From the NCBI GenBank assembly GCA_050952085.1, contig JBMNKH010000001.1:372001-436000 (forward strand): 64,000 nucleotides of DNA, written 5' to 3'. Positions 7,043-16,682 of the stretch are shown in pieces. The notes under the pieces are model-generated. The model was not told the DNA's origin. It did no database searches and saw only the letters and a list, made by a program, of their open reading frames with translations. The translations under genes and the position numbers were made by a program. The stretch comes from DTU015 sp012837895 (GTDB taxonomy: Bacteria > Bacillota > Sulfobacillia > Fermentithermobacillales > Fermentithermobacillaceae). Each line of letters opens with the position of its first letter. Within the stretch, counting starts at the first letter, position 1.

Positions 7043-8971
7043 CTACCTCACCCGCGCCACTCCCCGGTAAACCACTCCACGCTCCCCGTCTACAGTAACT
7101 ATGTCCCCGTTCTTCAAGAGCTTAGTGGCGTTACGTGCACCAACCACCGCAGGGATGTTCAGGTGCAAGGCAGCAATCGCCCCGTCAGACGTCAAACCAC
7201 CTTGTTCCATAATCAGAGCAGCTGCCTTCCTCAAAGCGGGGACAAACGATTTGTCTGTAGCAGGGGCCACTAAGATGCAACCGGGAAAAGCTTTGTCGAC
7301 AGCTTCTTCGCCTGTAGCAGCCACCACTACCTTACCAGACACGGCCATCTGCCCGATTCCCGAACCTTGCAGCACCACATCGCCTACAGTCCTTATTTCC
7401 ATCACGTTGGTGGTTCCTGAAACTCCCTGGGGGACCCCCTTGGTAACCACACAAAGGGCCCCGTCTTCTATCAAACCCTTCTCACGCAGTACATCGATGG
7501 CCATATCCGACACATCACCAGGCAACACATCGCCAGGCAACGCATCGCCGAGCTGCCCGCGCCCGGCGGTTCCTAAAACCCCGCTGTCCTTTCTCCGGCC
7601 TGCGTTCCCGCCAGTCCAATCACGCCTGGCCTCCCTGGCATCCCTGACATCCCCGGCATCGCCTGAGTTCCCTGACCCGGGCAGGGCCCCTGACATCCTC
7701 GGTCCCATAACAGTCTCCACTCCCCAAACACACGTGAGCCAACCGCATGTTTCGTCGTGCGGGGTAACCGCAAACACCGGGATTTCCGGCCTGAACCGCG
7801 CCACCATCCTGGCGGTATACCCTGACTCTGTAGGAGTTATGATGGCAGAAGCCCCCAGGGCGATAGCGGATTCCACTGCCGAACGGCTCACTGCCTCAGT
7901 GACATTGGTTGTTGTGCCTTTAGACCTGGATATGAACACTTCGTGGTCAAGAAACCCTTCAGCTTGAAGGGCAACCCTCGCCATGAACTTCACAGCTTCA
8001 ACAGGATATTTGCCTAAAGCTGTTTCCCCTGAAAGCATCACTGCATCGGTTCCGTCTAGTATCGCATTAGCTACGTCAGACGCTTCTGCCCTGGTAGCCC
8101 TTGGGTTTTCGATCATGGATTCCAGCATCTGGGTAGCGGTGATGACAGGTTTCCCAAGCCGGTTAGCCATGCTTATCATCTTCTTTTGCAGCACGGGGAT
8201 TTCCTCAGGCGGGTACTCTACCCCCAGGTCTCCCCTTGCCACCATAAGGCCATCTGCCGCCTTGAGGATTTCTTCAAGGGCATTTACCCCGTACACAGAC
8301 TCAACCTTGGCGATGATCCGGGCCTTGGAATTGAGTTCCTCAAGCACGCGCCTGACATCAAGCACATCGTCAGCAGACCGGACAAAAGAAGCGGCCACGA
8401 AGTCAATGCCGTTCTCAACGCCGAACATGATGTCTTCCTTGTCTTGCTCGCTTACTGCTGGAAGCCCCTCTATCCGGGATCCGGGGATGGCGACCTTCTT
8501 CCGGTCTGAAATCCACCCGCTATTAAGCACCCTGGTAATTATGAAGCCCTTGCCTATTTCCATCACTTCCAGCTGGACATTGCCATCATCCAGCAGAATC
8601 AGCGAGCCGGGAGACACAACCCCCGGGAGATTGGCAAACGACACTGAAGCTTGTTCGTCATTGCCCAGGATTTTTTCAGCGGTCAGGGTGAACCTGCTTC
8701 CTTCCTCCAAGAAAGCTTTTCCGCCTTGAAACTCACCTAACCTTATCTCGGGGCCCTTAGTGTCAAGCATCAGGCCAATCCGCTTTCCTGCACGTTCAGC
8801 AGCCCATCTCAGGTTTTCCATGCGCATCCCATGCTCCTCATGGGTTCCATGGGAAAAGTTAAACCTGGCAACATCCATCCCGGCCCTTATCATCTGATAC
8901 AAGGTTTCCTGGTCTTCGCAACTAGGGCCGATTGTACACACGATCTTTGTGCGGCGCCTCTTGACGGCCAT
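7043..8971 (-). CDS. pyk: Pyruvate kinase with C-terminal PEP-utiliser domain and a large insertion
   Basis: This enzyme converts phosphoenolpyruvate and ADP to pyruvate and ATP. The barrel motifs are intact: KIVCTIGPSC, FNFSHGTHEEH, DTKGPEIR, VARGDLGVE and TATQMLESM. After the allosteric domain come GGLTSDGAIAAL and NIPAVVGARNAT, the swivelling PEP-utiliser domain found in Bacillus-type enzymes. At 642 residues it is about 55 longer than those: residues ~425-487 (7511-7699) are a Gly/Asp/Arg-rich, low-complexity insertion between ETVMGP and SDMAIDVL. AAGGTGGG precedes the ATG at 8971. It follows pfkA in the same direction, as in many Firmicutes. Confidence 0.97.
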   Translation of the reverse strand: MAVKRRRTKIVCTIGPSCEDQETLYQMIRAGMDVARFNFSHGTHEEHGMRMENLRWAAERAGKRIGLMLDTKGPEIRLGEFQGGKAFLEEGSRFTLTAEKILGNDEQASVSFANLPGVVSPGSLILLDDGNVQLEVMEIGKGFIITRVLNSGWISDRKKVAIPGSRIEGLPAVSEQDKEDIMFGVENGIDFVAASFVRSADDVLDVRRVLEELNSKARIIAKVESVYGVNALEEILKAADGLMVARGDLGVEYPPEEIPVLQKKMISMANRLGKPVITATQMLESMIENPRATRAEASDVANAILDGTDAVMLSGETALGKYPVEAVKFMARVALQAEGFLDHEVFISRSKGTTTNVTEAVSRSAVESAIALGASAIITPTESGYTARMVARFRPEIPVFAVTPHDETCGWLTCVWGVETVMGPRMSGALPGSGNSGDAGDVRDAREARRDWTGGNAGRRKDSGVLGTAGRGQLGDALPGDVLPGDVSDMAIDVLREKGLIEDGALCVVTKGVPQGVSGTTNVMEIRTVGDVVLQGSGIGQMAVSGKVVVAATGEEAVDKAFPGCILVAPATDKSFVPALRKAAALIMEQGGLTSDGAIAALHLNIPAVVGARNATKLLKNGDIVTVDGERGVVYRGVARVR

Positions 8972-9078
8972 CTGTACCCACCTTTCACTCCCAGAAGCAG
9001 ATGCTCATATTGTCATGCTCCCGTGGTAACGGTAGCATCGCTTCCATGAGTACCAGTCAGTATCGATCAAGTACCGGT

Positions 9079-10035
9079 TCACCTAGCCAAGTCCTCTGCC
9101 AGCCTGAAGACTTCCATATCTATTTTTTTCTTGACACCTATTACTTGGTTCAGAGGCACAAGTCTGAGCTCTGTTCCCGAAACCGCCACCATAACGTTTG
9201 AAAGCCCTGAGCAAAGCGCGTCCACAGCTTTGGCACCCATCCTTGAGGCAAGCAGTCTGTCGAAAGCTGTCGGCGTCCCGCCCCTCTGGACATGGCCAAG
9301 CACGGTTACCCTTATCTCAGTTCCCATACACTTTTCGATTTCGCCGGCGACCTCAAAGCCTTTGGCAGCGCCTTCAGCTACGACAATGATGCTGTGCACT
9401 TTCCCCCGGGCTATTCCCCGTTCAAGTCTGGCGCACACATTGTCCAGATCGATAGGCAGTTCGGGAATAAGTATACTCTCAGCGCCGCCTGCAACCCCTA
9501 CAGCCAATGCCAGCTGGCCGCTGTGGCGGCCCATTGTCTCCACGACGAAAACCCTCTCGTGGGAAGTTGCAGTATCCCTGAGGCGGTTTACAGCTTCTAC
9601 CCCTGTGTTGACAGCGGTGTCAAAGCCGATCGAATAATCTGTATGGGGAATATCATTGTCGATTGTGGCAGGTACACCTACTGCGCTGACACCCCTGTTG
9701 CAGAGTTCAACCATCCCTTTGAAGGTGCCCTCCCCGCCGATAACTACCAGTCCCTCCAGGCCGCTTTGTTTGATCCATGCTGCCGCCTGGTCTTGGTACT
9801 CAGGTTGTTTGAACCGTTCAGACCTTGCAGTATGAAGGATAGTGCCTCCCCGATGGATTATATCTGCCACAGATCCCAAATCCATCGGGAAAGCTTCACC
9901 GTTAAGCAGCCCTTCATAACCCCTGCGTATACCGTAGACCTGGTGGCCTGCTGATAAAGCCCGCCTCACTACGGCCCTCAGGGCTGCGTTCATTCCTGGG
10001 GCATCGCCACCGCTGGTCAGTACTCCAATCTTCAC
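9079..10035 (-). CDS. pfkA: ATP-dependent 6-phosphofructokinase
   Basis: It phosphorylates fructose 6-phosphate in glycolysis. GGDAPGMNAALR, the catalytic TIDND (residues 124-128), the METMGRHSG-like segment and GHVQRGGTPTAFDR are all present, and 318 residues is the normal length. The usual GGDGS nucleotide/magnesium motif reads GGEGT at 100-104, an Asp-to-Glu change at a metal-binding position. The start is a GTG at 10035, one base after the stop of the small upstream gene, implying coupled translation. It belongs to the dnaE - small gene - pfkA - pyk series. Confidence 0.96.
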   Translation of the reverse strand: MKIGVLTSGGDAPGMNAALRAVVRRALSAGHQVYGIRRGYEGLLNGEAFPMDLGSVADIIHRGGTILHTARSERFKQPEYQDQAAAWIKQSGLEGLVVIGGEGTFKGMVELCNRGVSAVGVPATIDNDIPHTDYSIGFDTAVNTGVEAVNRLRDTATSHERVFVVETMGRHSGQLALAVGVAGGAESILIPELPIDLDNVCARLERGIARGKVHSIIVVAEGAAKGFEVAGEIEKCMGTEIRVTVLGHVQRGGTPTAFDRLLASRMGAKAVDALCSGLSNVMVAVSGTELRLVPLNQVIGVKKKIDMEVFRLAEDLAR

Positions 10036-10036
10036 T

Positions 10037-10249
10037 TTAGACCCTGGCAGTTCCTATGTATTGCATGATTATAGAATGAGCTTCTCTGGCTTCAAGCCTG
10101 GGCACTAGAAGTTCAACGTTTCTGGCCGACTGCTTATCCCGGGAACCGGATCTAAGCATCACCATGAGCCCCTCCCTCGCCAGCCTGTCTTTCATCTCTT
10201 CTGCCTCTCTCCAATTAGATGCTACATAGATAACTTTCCACACAGGCAA
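10037..10249 (-). CDS. Small DUF2007-like protein between dnaE and pfkA
   Basis: This 70-residue protein (WKVIYVASN, then REAEEMKDRLAREG, ending in VELLVPRLEAREAH) resembles short Firmicutes proteins often found just before pfkA and sometimes misnamed glutamate decarboxylase. The pattern, one helix for picking out the partner and alternating strands, recalls the DUF2007 fold. The start is uncertain: TTG at 10249 or GTG at 10243, neither with a strong ribosome binding site. Function unknown. Confidence 0.7.
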   Translation of the reverse strand: MPVWKVIYVASNWREAEEMKDRLAREGLMVMLRSGSRDKQSARNVELLVPRLEAREAHSIIMQYIGTARV

Positions 10250-10371
10250 GCCCCATGCGCTCCGTAAAAGGTTGGAACTTGAGGGCTTCCCTCCCTTCGC
10301 TGTTTGTTACCGGATATCTTTAGGTAGATACCATTAAGTCAAGTGCAATAAACAGGGCCGGAACCGCAAGC

Positions 10372-13300
10372 CTATTCCTCATCTGCATCAGCGTTGATCT
10401 TAGCACTGTCAATCTCATAGCAATCACGTGCCAAGAGCCTGCGGATCCCTTCGTGCTCTTCTATATTCCCCCTTGCTATCACTATCCTATCCTTTGCCAG
10501 GAATCCCCTGGCCTGTTGCCACACCCTGGGGAACACTATCACTTCGATGGAATCATACTCGTCTTCCAATGAGATAAAGGCCATTTCTTCCCCTGCCCTA
10601 GTAATTATCTTCTTAACTGATGAAACCCTTCCGCCTACCGTCACTTCAGCCCGGTCAGGCACTTCGTCGATGTCTGCAAGGGATACTGTGTGCCTCCTAA
10701 GGTACTCCCTGTACTTATCCAGAGGATGCCCTGAAAAATACATACCCAGCAGGTCCCGCTCCCACGACAGCCTTACCTCAAGGGGCACAGTGTCGCCGGA
10801 CACAGGCTGAGAAGACACAGCCAGCTGGGAAAACAAAGATAGCTGCTGACCTGACCCTCCGGCAGCAGGACGCGGTCTTGGTTCCACATGCTGTTCCCGC
10901 CTTGGAGCCTCAAATCCTCCGAAAAGGGACATTTGGGTATCAGGCTGGGTTGCCCGTTGGTTCAATACCTCTTCAAGCCTGTTCAGGTGAGCAAACCTGG
11001 TACCCAGCTCATCCAAAGTGCCGCACCTGATGAGGCTCTCAAGCGCCTTCTTAGTCACGTTCCTACCCATCCTGAACACGAAAGACTCAAGCGACTCAAA
11101 CCTGCCCCTGAACTGCCTTTCCTTCACGATTTCAGCCGCAACGGCTTCGCCCACATTCTTGATACCGCCAAGCCCGTACCTGATTGCGGTACTGTCACCG
11201 GTGGTTTCAACCGAAAATTCCACCAGGCTGTGGTTAACGCTGGGCCCCTTAATGCCGATTCCGAGACGCTTAACTTCATCCAGGTATATACCGACTTTGC
11301 CCTGGATCCCCCTCACTGAAGACAGGAGCGCAGCCATGAATGCAGCAGGGTATTGCGCTTTGAGATATGCGGTCCAATACGCGACCAGGGCGTAAGGCGC
11401 CGCATGGTTCTTGTTGAACCCGTAATTGGCGAACTTGAGGATAAGGTCCCAGATTTCCTGGGCACAAGCGCGGGATATCCCGTTATTGATCGCTCCTTCC
11501 AGAAACTTGTCCTGCATCTGGACAAGAAGCCCCAGGTCCTTCTTACCCACTGCCCGGCGCAATATATCTGCTTCGCCCAAACTTAACCCTGCGACCCTGT
11601 GGGCGATCTGGAGGATCTGTTCCTGGTAAACCATCACGCCGTAGGTTTCACGTAGCACAGGTTCAAGCACAGGATGGAGATAGTGGGGTTTGCCAAACCT
11701 CGCCCTTATATACTCTGGAATCTGTTCCATAGGGCCTGGCCTGCAAAGCGCCACCGCAGCCACGATATCTTTGAATTCCCTGGGTTTCATCTCCTTGAGG
11801 AAATCACGCACCCAGGACGATTCAAGTTGGAATACACCCAAGGATTCGCCCCTTGCCAGCATTTCATAGGTCTCTTCGTTATCAAGCGGCACTTGTTCTA
11901 TATCCAAGGGTTTCCCGGCGCTTTCACCGGCCAGGCGGGTTGCTTTCTGGATTACCGTCAAGGTCCTGAGCCCGAGGAAATCCATTTTGAGAAGACCAAG
12001 CGCCTCAAGGGCTTCCATGGGATACTGAGTTGTAATCACCCCATCCTGCGTCTTGCCAAGGGGCACGTATTCCCACAATGGCTCCTTGCCGATAACCACT
12101 CCCGCAGCATGGACAGATGAATGTCGTGGCATCCCTTCGAGTTTTTGAGCAGTCTCGATAAGGGAGCGGATTTCATCCCGCTGCATGGCTTGTCTCAGAT
12201 CCGGCACAGTCTCTATAGCTTGGGCAATGGTGATTCCAGGCTGGGCCGGTATCATCTTTGCAATAGTATCTGTCTCGGCGTAAGGCAGGTTAAGGGCACG
12301 GCCCACATCCCTGATGACTGCCCTCGCCGCCATGGTACCAAAGGTGATGATCTGGGCTACCCTGTCGCTGCCGTATTTCCCGCGCACGTATTCAATCACT
12401 TCATCCCTGCGGTCATCCTGAAAATCAATATCGATATCAGGCATGCTCACCCTTTCAGGGTTCAAGAAGCGCTCAAACACCAGGTCATGGTCAACCGGGT
12501 CTATCCCTGTAATACCCAGCGAATACGCGACCAAACTCCCTGCGGCAGACCCCCTGCCCGGGCCTACAGCTATTCCCTGCCTTTTCGCATACCCCACAAA
12601 GTCAGCTACAATGAGGAAATACGAGGAGTACCCCATTACATCTATCATCTTGAGCTCATACTCAAGCCTTTCCTGTTTAGCAGGGCTCACCCGGCCCCCA
12701 AGGCGTTCAACCAAGCCTGCCTGGGCTTGCTTCCTCAGATACGACGAGGCGGTTTCGCCCTGGGGGATTGGATAATCAGGCAAGTGGATTGATGACAGAT
12801 CAAGCGTGACGTTGCACCTGCGTGCAACCTCCCCTGTGTTGGTTATGGCTTCAGGCAAGTCGCTGAATGCCCCTGCCATCTCCCCGGGGCTCTTAAGGTA
12901 GAACTGGTCTCCCTCAAAACGCAGCCTGTTTGGATCATATATGTTGGTCCCTGTCTGAATTGCCAGGAGTATCTCATGGTGCCTGGCATCTGACTGCCTG
13001 AGGTAGTGACAATCGTTTGTAGCTACAATGGGGATCCTGTGCCGCCTGGAAAGCTCCACAAGACCCTGGTTTACCTGCTCCTGGGCAGCGATCCCATTGC
13101 GCTGGAGTTCCAGAAACACATTGTGCTTGCCGAAAATGTCTGTATATTGCCCGAGGCTGGCAGAGGCTTCGGTAAACCTGCCTCGCCTTACGAGCCTTGG
13201 CACTTCCCCGTCAAGGCAGGCGGTGAGAGCTATGAGTCCCTTGGAATACTTAGACAGGATCTCAAGGTCAACCCTGGGCTTGTAGTAGAAACCGTCGAGA

Positions 13301-13629
13301 AATCCGGTTGACACGATTTTGAGGAGATTCCGGTAGCCCTCGTCAGTTTCGGCCAGGAGCACCAGGTGATAGGGCTCGTCCCTGAGACCCCTATCCTTCT
13401 TGAGCCTGGAGCCCCGGGCTACATAAATCTCGCAACCGATGATAGGGCGCAGGCCCGCTTCCAAGCAGGCGTTGTAGAAATCAATTACCCCGTACATGGC
13501 GCCGTGGTCCGTTATGGCAAGTGCCTCCATCCCCATGCGGGAGGCCATCTGACACAACTCGTGAATCCTGCAAGCCCCATCTAGCAGGCTATATTCTGTG
13601 TGTACGTGAAGATGACAGAATTTGCTCAT
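10372..13629 (-). CDS. dnaE: DNA polymerase III alpha subunit
   Basis: This is the replicative polymerase of the DnaE type. The N-terminal PHP domain is intact (HLHVHTEYSLLDG, TDHGAMYG), the polymerase active site reads PDIDIDFQDDRR near residue 396, and a helix-hairpin-helix and an OB-fold (GGRVSSVKKIITRAGEEM) follow. At 1085 residues it is slightly short, with a low-complexity linker before the OB domain. There is no exonuclease domain, so it is not PolC. ATG at 13629 follows GGTGGAG. It starts divergently from the small zinc-ribbon gene. Confidence 0.97.
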   Translation of the reverse strand: MSKFCHLHVHTEYSLLDGACRIHELCQMASRMGMEALAITDHGAMYGVIDFYNACLEAGLRPIIGCEIYVARGSRLKKDRGLRDEPYHLVLLAETDEGYRNLLKIVSTGFLDGFYYKPRVDLEILSKYSKGLIALTACLDGEVPRLVRRGRFTEASASLGQYTDIFGKHNVFLELQRNGIAAQEQVNQGLVELSRRHRIPIVATNDCHYLRQSDARHHEILLAIQTGTNIYDPNRLRFEGDQFYLKSPGEMAGAFSDLPEAITNTGEVARRCNVTLDLSSIHLPDYPIPQGETASSYLRKQAQAGLVERLGGRVSPAKQERLEYELKMIDVMGYSSYFLIVADFVGYAKRQGIAVGPGRGSAAGSLVAYSLGITGIDPVDHDLVFERFLNPERVSMPDIDIDFQDDRRDEVIEYVRGKYGSDRVAQIITFGTMAARAVIRDVGRALNLPYAETDTIAKMIPAQPGITIAQAIETVPDLRQAMQRDEIRSLIETAQKLEGMPRHSSVHAAGVVIGKEPLWEYVPLGKTQDGVITTQYPMEALEALGLLKMDFLGLRTLTVIQKATRLAGESAGKPLDIEQVPLDNEETYEMLARGESLGVFQLESSWVRDFLKEMKPREFKDIVAAVALCRPGPMEQIPEYIRARFGKPHYLHPVLEPVLRETYGVMVYQEQILQIAHRVAGLSLGEADILRRAVGKKDLGLLVQMQDKFLEGAINNGISRACAQEIWDLILKFANYGFNKNHAAPYALVAYWTAYLKAQYPAAFMAALLSSVRGIQGKVGIYLDEVKRLGIGIKGPSVNHSLVEFSVETTGDSTAIRYGLGGIKNVGEAVAAEIVKERQFRGRFESLESFVFRMGRNVTKKALESLIRCGTLDELGTRFAHLNRLEEVLNQRATQPDTQMSLFGGFEAPRREQHVEPRPRPAAGGSGQQLSLFSQLAVSSQPVSGDTVPLEVRLSWERDLLGMYFSGHPLDKYREYLRRHTVSLADIDEVPDRAEVTVGGRVSSVKKIITRAGEEMAFISLEDEYDSIEVIVFPRVWQQARGFLAKDRIVIARGNIEEHEGIRRLLARDCYEIDSAKINADADEE

Positions 13630-13647
13630 AATATGTCTCCACCTGTA

Positions 13648-13676
13648 TTGGAAATGATCGGTTTTTCCTATAAAAT
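13648..13676 (+). promoter_or_regulatory. Probable sigma-A promoter for the zinc-ribbon gene
   Basis: TTGGAA at 13648-13653 and TAAAAT at 13671-13676 are separated by 17 bp. It lies in the divergent gap between dnaE and the small gene. Confidence 0.5.
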
Positions 13677-13710
13677 GTATTCAAACTCAGCTATATAGAA
13701 GGTGAATCCG

Positions 13711-13899
13711 TTGCCCTGGAAATTTTGCCCATCGTGCAAACAGATATCCTATTCCGCTGCAACCCACTATGATTCCTGGCTATGTCCGCATTGCTGCACA
13801 CAACTCAAGGACGAACCCGAATACGACCTTAATGAAGTATCTAAGTTAAAGCAACAACACTCGCCTGAGCCGCCTGCAACTGACGCCGGTGATGCATAA
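13711..13899 (+). CDS. Small zinc-ribbon protein of unknown function
   Basis: The 62-residue protein has FCPSCK and LCPHCC, two CxxC knuckles about 20 residues apart, typical of a zinc ribbon, then an acidic, unstructured tail. TTG at 13711 is preferred because AGAAGGTG ends six bases before it; a GTG at 13702 would overlap that site. It converges on the endonuclease III gene. No family is recognised. Confidence 0.6.
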   Translation: MPWKFCPSCKQISYSAATHYDSWLCPHCCTQLKDEPEYDLNEVSKLKQQHSPEPPATDAGDA

Positions 13900-13914
13900 T
13901 TAACTATGCGTACA

Positions 13915-14736
13915 CTATTCGCCCCGTGACAGGGAAGTCCCTTCACCGGATTCCTGCAGGCTGTCCGGGTGGATTTTGGTTTTGAAATAACGGCACATGT
14001 CTTTGAGAGGGCACAGCGGGCATGCAGGTTTCCTGGCACTGCATATTTCCCTGCCGTGTTGTATGAGCATGATATGGAAAGGCATTTTTATCTCATCAGG
14101 AGCCAGCTTCTCGAACATATTTTGGACAGACGACGCACTTTGTTTTTTCCCCGCCAGCCCCAAACGCCTGGCAATCCTGAGTATGTGAGTGTCTACAGGA
14201 AACGCAGGCTTTCCCAGGCCGAACACAACCACGCACGCAGCTGTCTTGGGCCCTACCCCGGGGAGGGATGTCAGGTATTCCATTACTTCTTGTTTGGGCC
14301 AGTCGAACAGCGGCGCAAGTGTTATTTCCCCGAAATCCTCTTTCAATTTTGACAATGCACTGCGTATCTTCTTTGTTTTCTGCCTCTGAAGCCCGCCACA
14401 CGCCAAGGCAGCTTCCACATCGCACGGGTCACAAGCAATCACGCTATCCCAGTCGGGAAAGCAAGACTTGAGTTCTGAAAACGCACGGCCGCTAAGGGTG
14501 TCGTTGGTAGCTTGGGAAAGGATGGTTGCCACCAGTACATCTACAGGGTTGTCCCTGTAAGGCTCAAGCAAACGTGAGCGGGCGCCGGGATACAGCTTGC
14601 TGACTGCCTCGTAGATTGCATGGATGTCACCAAAGAAATCACCTTGGTTTGGCGTCAACCCCCCCGGCTTGCCCCCCGCTGAACCATGTGCATTGCTTGT
14701 ATCACGTACATTGTTGTTTCCCGTATGTTTTGTCAT
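13915..14736 (-). CDS. Endonuclease III family DNA glycosylase/AP lyase
   Basis: The helix-hairpin-helix LPGVGPKTAACVV carries the catalytic lysine, and FPVDTHILRIARRLG the catalytic aspartate. The iron-sulfur cluster motif C-x6-C-x2-C-x5-C is complete near the C-terminus. These enzymes excise oxidised pyrimidines in base-excision repair. The first ~36 residues are polar and probably disordered. The segment ILSQATNDTLSG departs from the usual LSAQT, so a lineage-specific substrate range is possible. It follows murD by 32 bp, likely on one transcript. Confidence 0.9.
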   Translation of the reverse strand: MTKHTGNNNVRDTSNAHGSAGGKPGGLTPNQGDFFGDIHAIYEAVSKLYPGARSRLLEPYRDNPVDVLVATILSQATNDTLSGRAFSELKSCFPDWDSVIACDPCDVEAALACGGLQRQKTKKIRSALSKLKEDFGEITLAPLFDWPKQEVMEYLTSLPGVGPKTAACVVVFGLGKPAFPVDTHILRIARRLGLAGKKQSASSVQNMFEKLAPDEIKMPFHIMLIQHGREICSARKPACPLCPLKDMCRYFKTKIHPDSLQESGEGTSLSRGE

Positions 14737-14768
14737 GCCCCATGCTCCCTGCTAGATCTTTGCCATAA

Positions 14769-16181
14769 TCATAGCGCCTTGACTATTTGCTTGAACAGGC
14801 GGCCACGTTCCTCGAAACTTGAAAACATATCATAGCTGGCACACGCCGGGGAAAGCGCAACTGAATCTCCCGGCCCTGCCATGTTAAAGGCGGTGCGGAC
14901 TGCCTCTTCCAATCCGCGGGCTTCAGCTATCTGAGGTTTCCCGGACATGCCTGCTTCAGACCAAGCCTTCTCTATACTCTGCCTGATCTTACCCGCGCAC
15001 TGGCCAATGAGCACGGTCTTGCACTGCCTGGCAACAATCTTCCCCGCCAATTCATCAAAACATAACCCTTTGTCTGAGCCCCCAAGTATAAGCACAAGGG
15101 GACCCCTGAGCGAATCTACCAGAGCGATGGTCCTGTCAGGAGACGTAGCAATGGAATCATTGTAAAACCTTACGCCGCCGGTCTCGCGCACAAATTCGAT
15201 CCTGTGCTCAATGCCCCGGAACTCCCTTATAGCCTTTCTGATGCCTTGGGGATTGGCACCCATCTGCATTGCAAGCACTATGGCACCGAGGGCATTGGAT
15301 ACGTTATGCCTGCCTGGAATCACAAAGTCTTGTGTGCACGCTATTACACATGCTTCACTACCGCCGCCGGCATCGTACATAAGATCATCACCATCGAGCC
15401 ATGCAAGTGGCATACGGGCAGGTCCCGGCGTCATTTCCGGATACCGGTTCAACGAAAAGAACCCGGCGCGCCCAGGGCATCCGGCTGCTGCAGCCCTGGT
15501 TTCCATCTCGTCGTAATTCAAGATCGCCAAGTCCCTTTCTGACTGGAAGCGGAATATGTTTTTCTTTGCTTCCACGTATTCGTCAAAGTCCTTATGAATA
15601 TCCAGGTGATTAGGCCGTATGTTGAGCAGCAGGGAATACTGAGGGCTCCTGGTGCACAGATGCAGCTGGAAACTTGACAGTTCAAGCACCACCCGTGCAT
15701 CTTCGGGTATCTCATCTACCTTTTCAATGAGCACAGGCCCGATGTTTCCACCAAGGAATACCGGCGTACCGGGCATGCTTTGCTCAAGCATGAGCTTTGC
15801 CAGCATGCAAGTGGTGGTTTTTCCGGCGCTTCCTGTGATGCCCCCGACTACCGCCTTGCAGCGCTTGAGGAACAGATCAATCTCTGTGGAAATCTCGGCT
15901 CCTCGTTTCTTAGCTTCAATCACCTGTGGTTGGTGCTTTATCATGCCGGGAGTGAGAAAGATGAATTCGAAACCGGGTAACTTGTCTAGGTAACCAGGAC
16001 CCAAACTCCATTTAACACCCCTGTTGCTGAACTCTTCATATACATCGCCAAGTTCTTCGACGGTCTTGCGGTCAAAACATGTGATCAAAGCCCCTTCGCC
16101 CAGGAGGTAGCGGCAAAGGGCCTGGTTGGATCTACCCATACCTACCACAGCTACCTGTACATCCTTGTATGTTTCAGGCAT
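14769..16181 (-). CDS. murD: UDP-N-acetylmuramoylalanine--D-glutamate ligase
   Basis: MurD adds D-glutamate to UDP-MurNAc-L-Ala in cell-wall precursor synthesis. The N-terminal VAVVGMGRSN nucleotide fold, the ATP loop GITGSAGKTTT (usually TNGK), NHLDIHKDFDEYVEAK and the C-terminal SPACASYDMFSSFEERG are diagnostic. The 470-residue length is normal. ATG at 16181 follows AAGGAGGT; an extended reading from 16307 is not supported. It lies outside any visible dcw cluster and has its own promoter. Confidence 0.96.
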   Translation of the reverse strand: MPETYKDVQVAVVGMGRSNQALCRYLLGEGALITCFDRKTVEELGDVYEEFSNRGVKWSLGPGYLDKLPGFEFIFLTPGMIKHQPQVIEAKKRGAEISTEIDLFLKRCKAVVGGITGSAGKTTTCMLAKLMLEQSMPGTPVFLGGNIGPVLIEKVDEIPEDARVVLELSSFQLHLCTRSPQYSLLLNIRPNHLDIHKDFDEYVEAKKNIFRFQSERDLAILNYDEMETRAAAAGCPGRAGFFSLNRYPEMTPGPARMPLAWLDGDDLMYDAGGGSEACVIACTQDFVIPGRHNVSNALGAIVLAMQMGANPQGIRKAIREFRGIEHRIEFVRETGGVRFYNDSIATSPDRTIALVDSLRGPLVLILGGSDKGLCFDELAGKIVARQCKTVLIGQCAGKIRQSIEKAWSEAGMSGKPQIAEARGLEEAVRTAFNMAGPGDSVALSPACASYDMFSSFEERGRLFKQIVKAL

Positions 16182-16682
16182 CTTTCTACCTCCTTGTAAC
16201 CAAGGCGCTTGACCGGCATTGTCACAGGCGCCTCGCACAACGCAAAGCAGTACTTGGTACACATGGTAATGTGCCTGCCATGCGCGTTGTTCGCAAGTGC
16301 CCGCCACATGCGCCTTTCAACATGTCCGTCAACCCGAAATGCTACAGGAACCGTGCGGTGCCGTCAAGTTCCCCTTATCCAGCCAAAGTATTTCTATGCC
16401 TTGTGAGGCTACACCTTCTTATAGGCGTGAACCTGCCGGCTTGCAGGCAAAGCTAGGTCATTTTCCGGTGAGATCGTGCTGCAATGAAACTATACCCATC
16501 AAGTTGTGTTTCCATAAGATTAGGCTTCAACGAGGTTTCTGCAAGCTGCCAGGTGTGCCATAATTACAAGGAAGATACAGCTCCACAACCCTGTATGGGC
16601 CGGTCTGTACCCCGGTCTGTACCTGTGAATGCAGGCGCAGGCCTGAAACAGGACCGGTTCCCACAAAGGGCAGGCAGGTGAT
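16182..16682. other. Gene-free divergent region between murD and atpZ
   Basis: About 500 bp without convincing coding sequence. It carries the murD promoter (16339-16367). Near 16594-16623 GGTCTGTACC occurs twice in close succession. I found no riboswitch or RNA gene that fits a known pattern. Confidence 0.4.
16339..16367 (-). promoter_or_regulatory. Probable sigma-A promoter for murD
   Basis: On the minus strand TTGACG (16367-16362) and TAGCAT (16344-16339) are separated by 17 bp, close to consensus. The transcript would have a leader of about 150 bases before murD. Confidence 0.6.

Noticed and set aside
16182..16682. Possible riboswitch between murD and atpZ
   Set aside because: Segments such as GGCAAAGCTAGG recall cyclic-di-GMP riboswitches, but the flanking conserved helices are not found.
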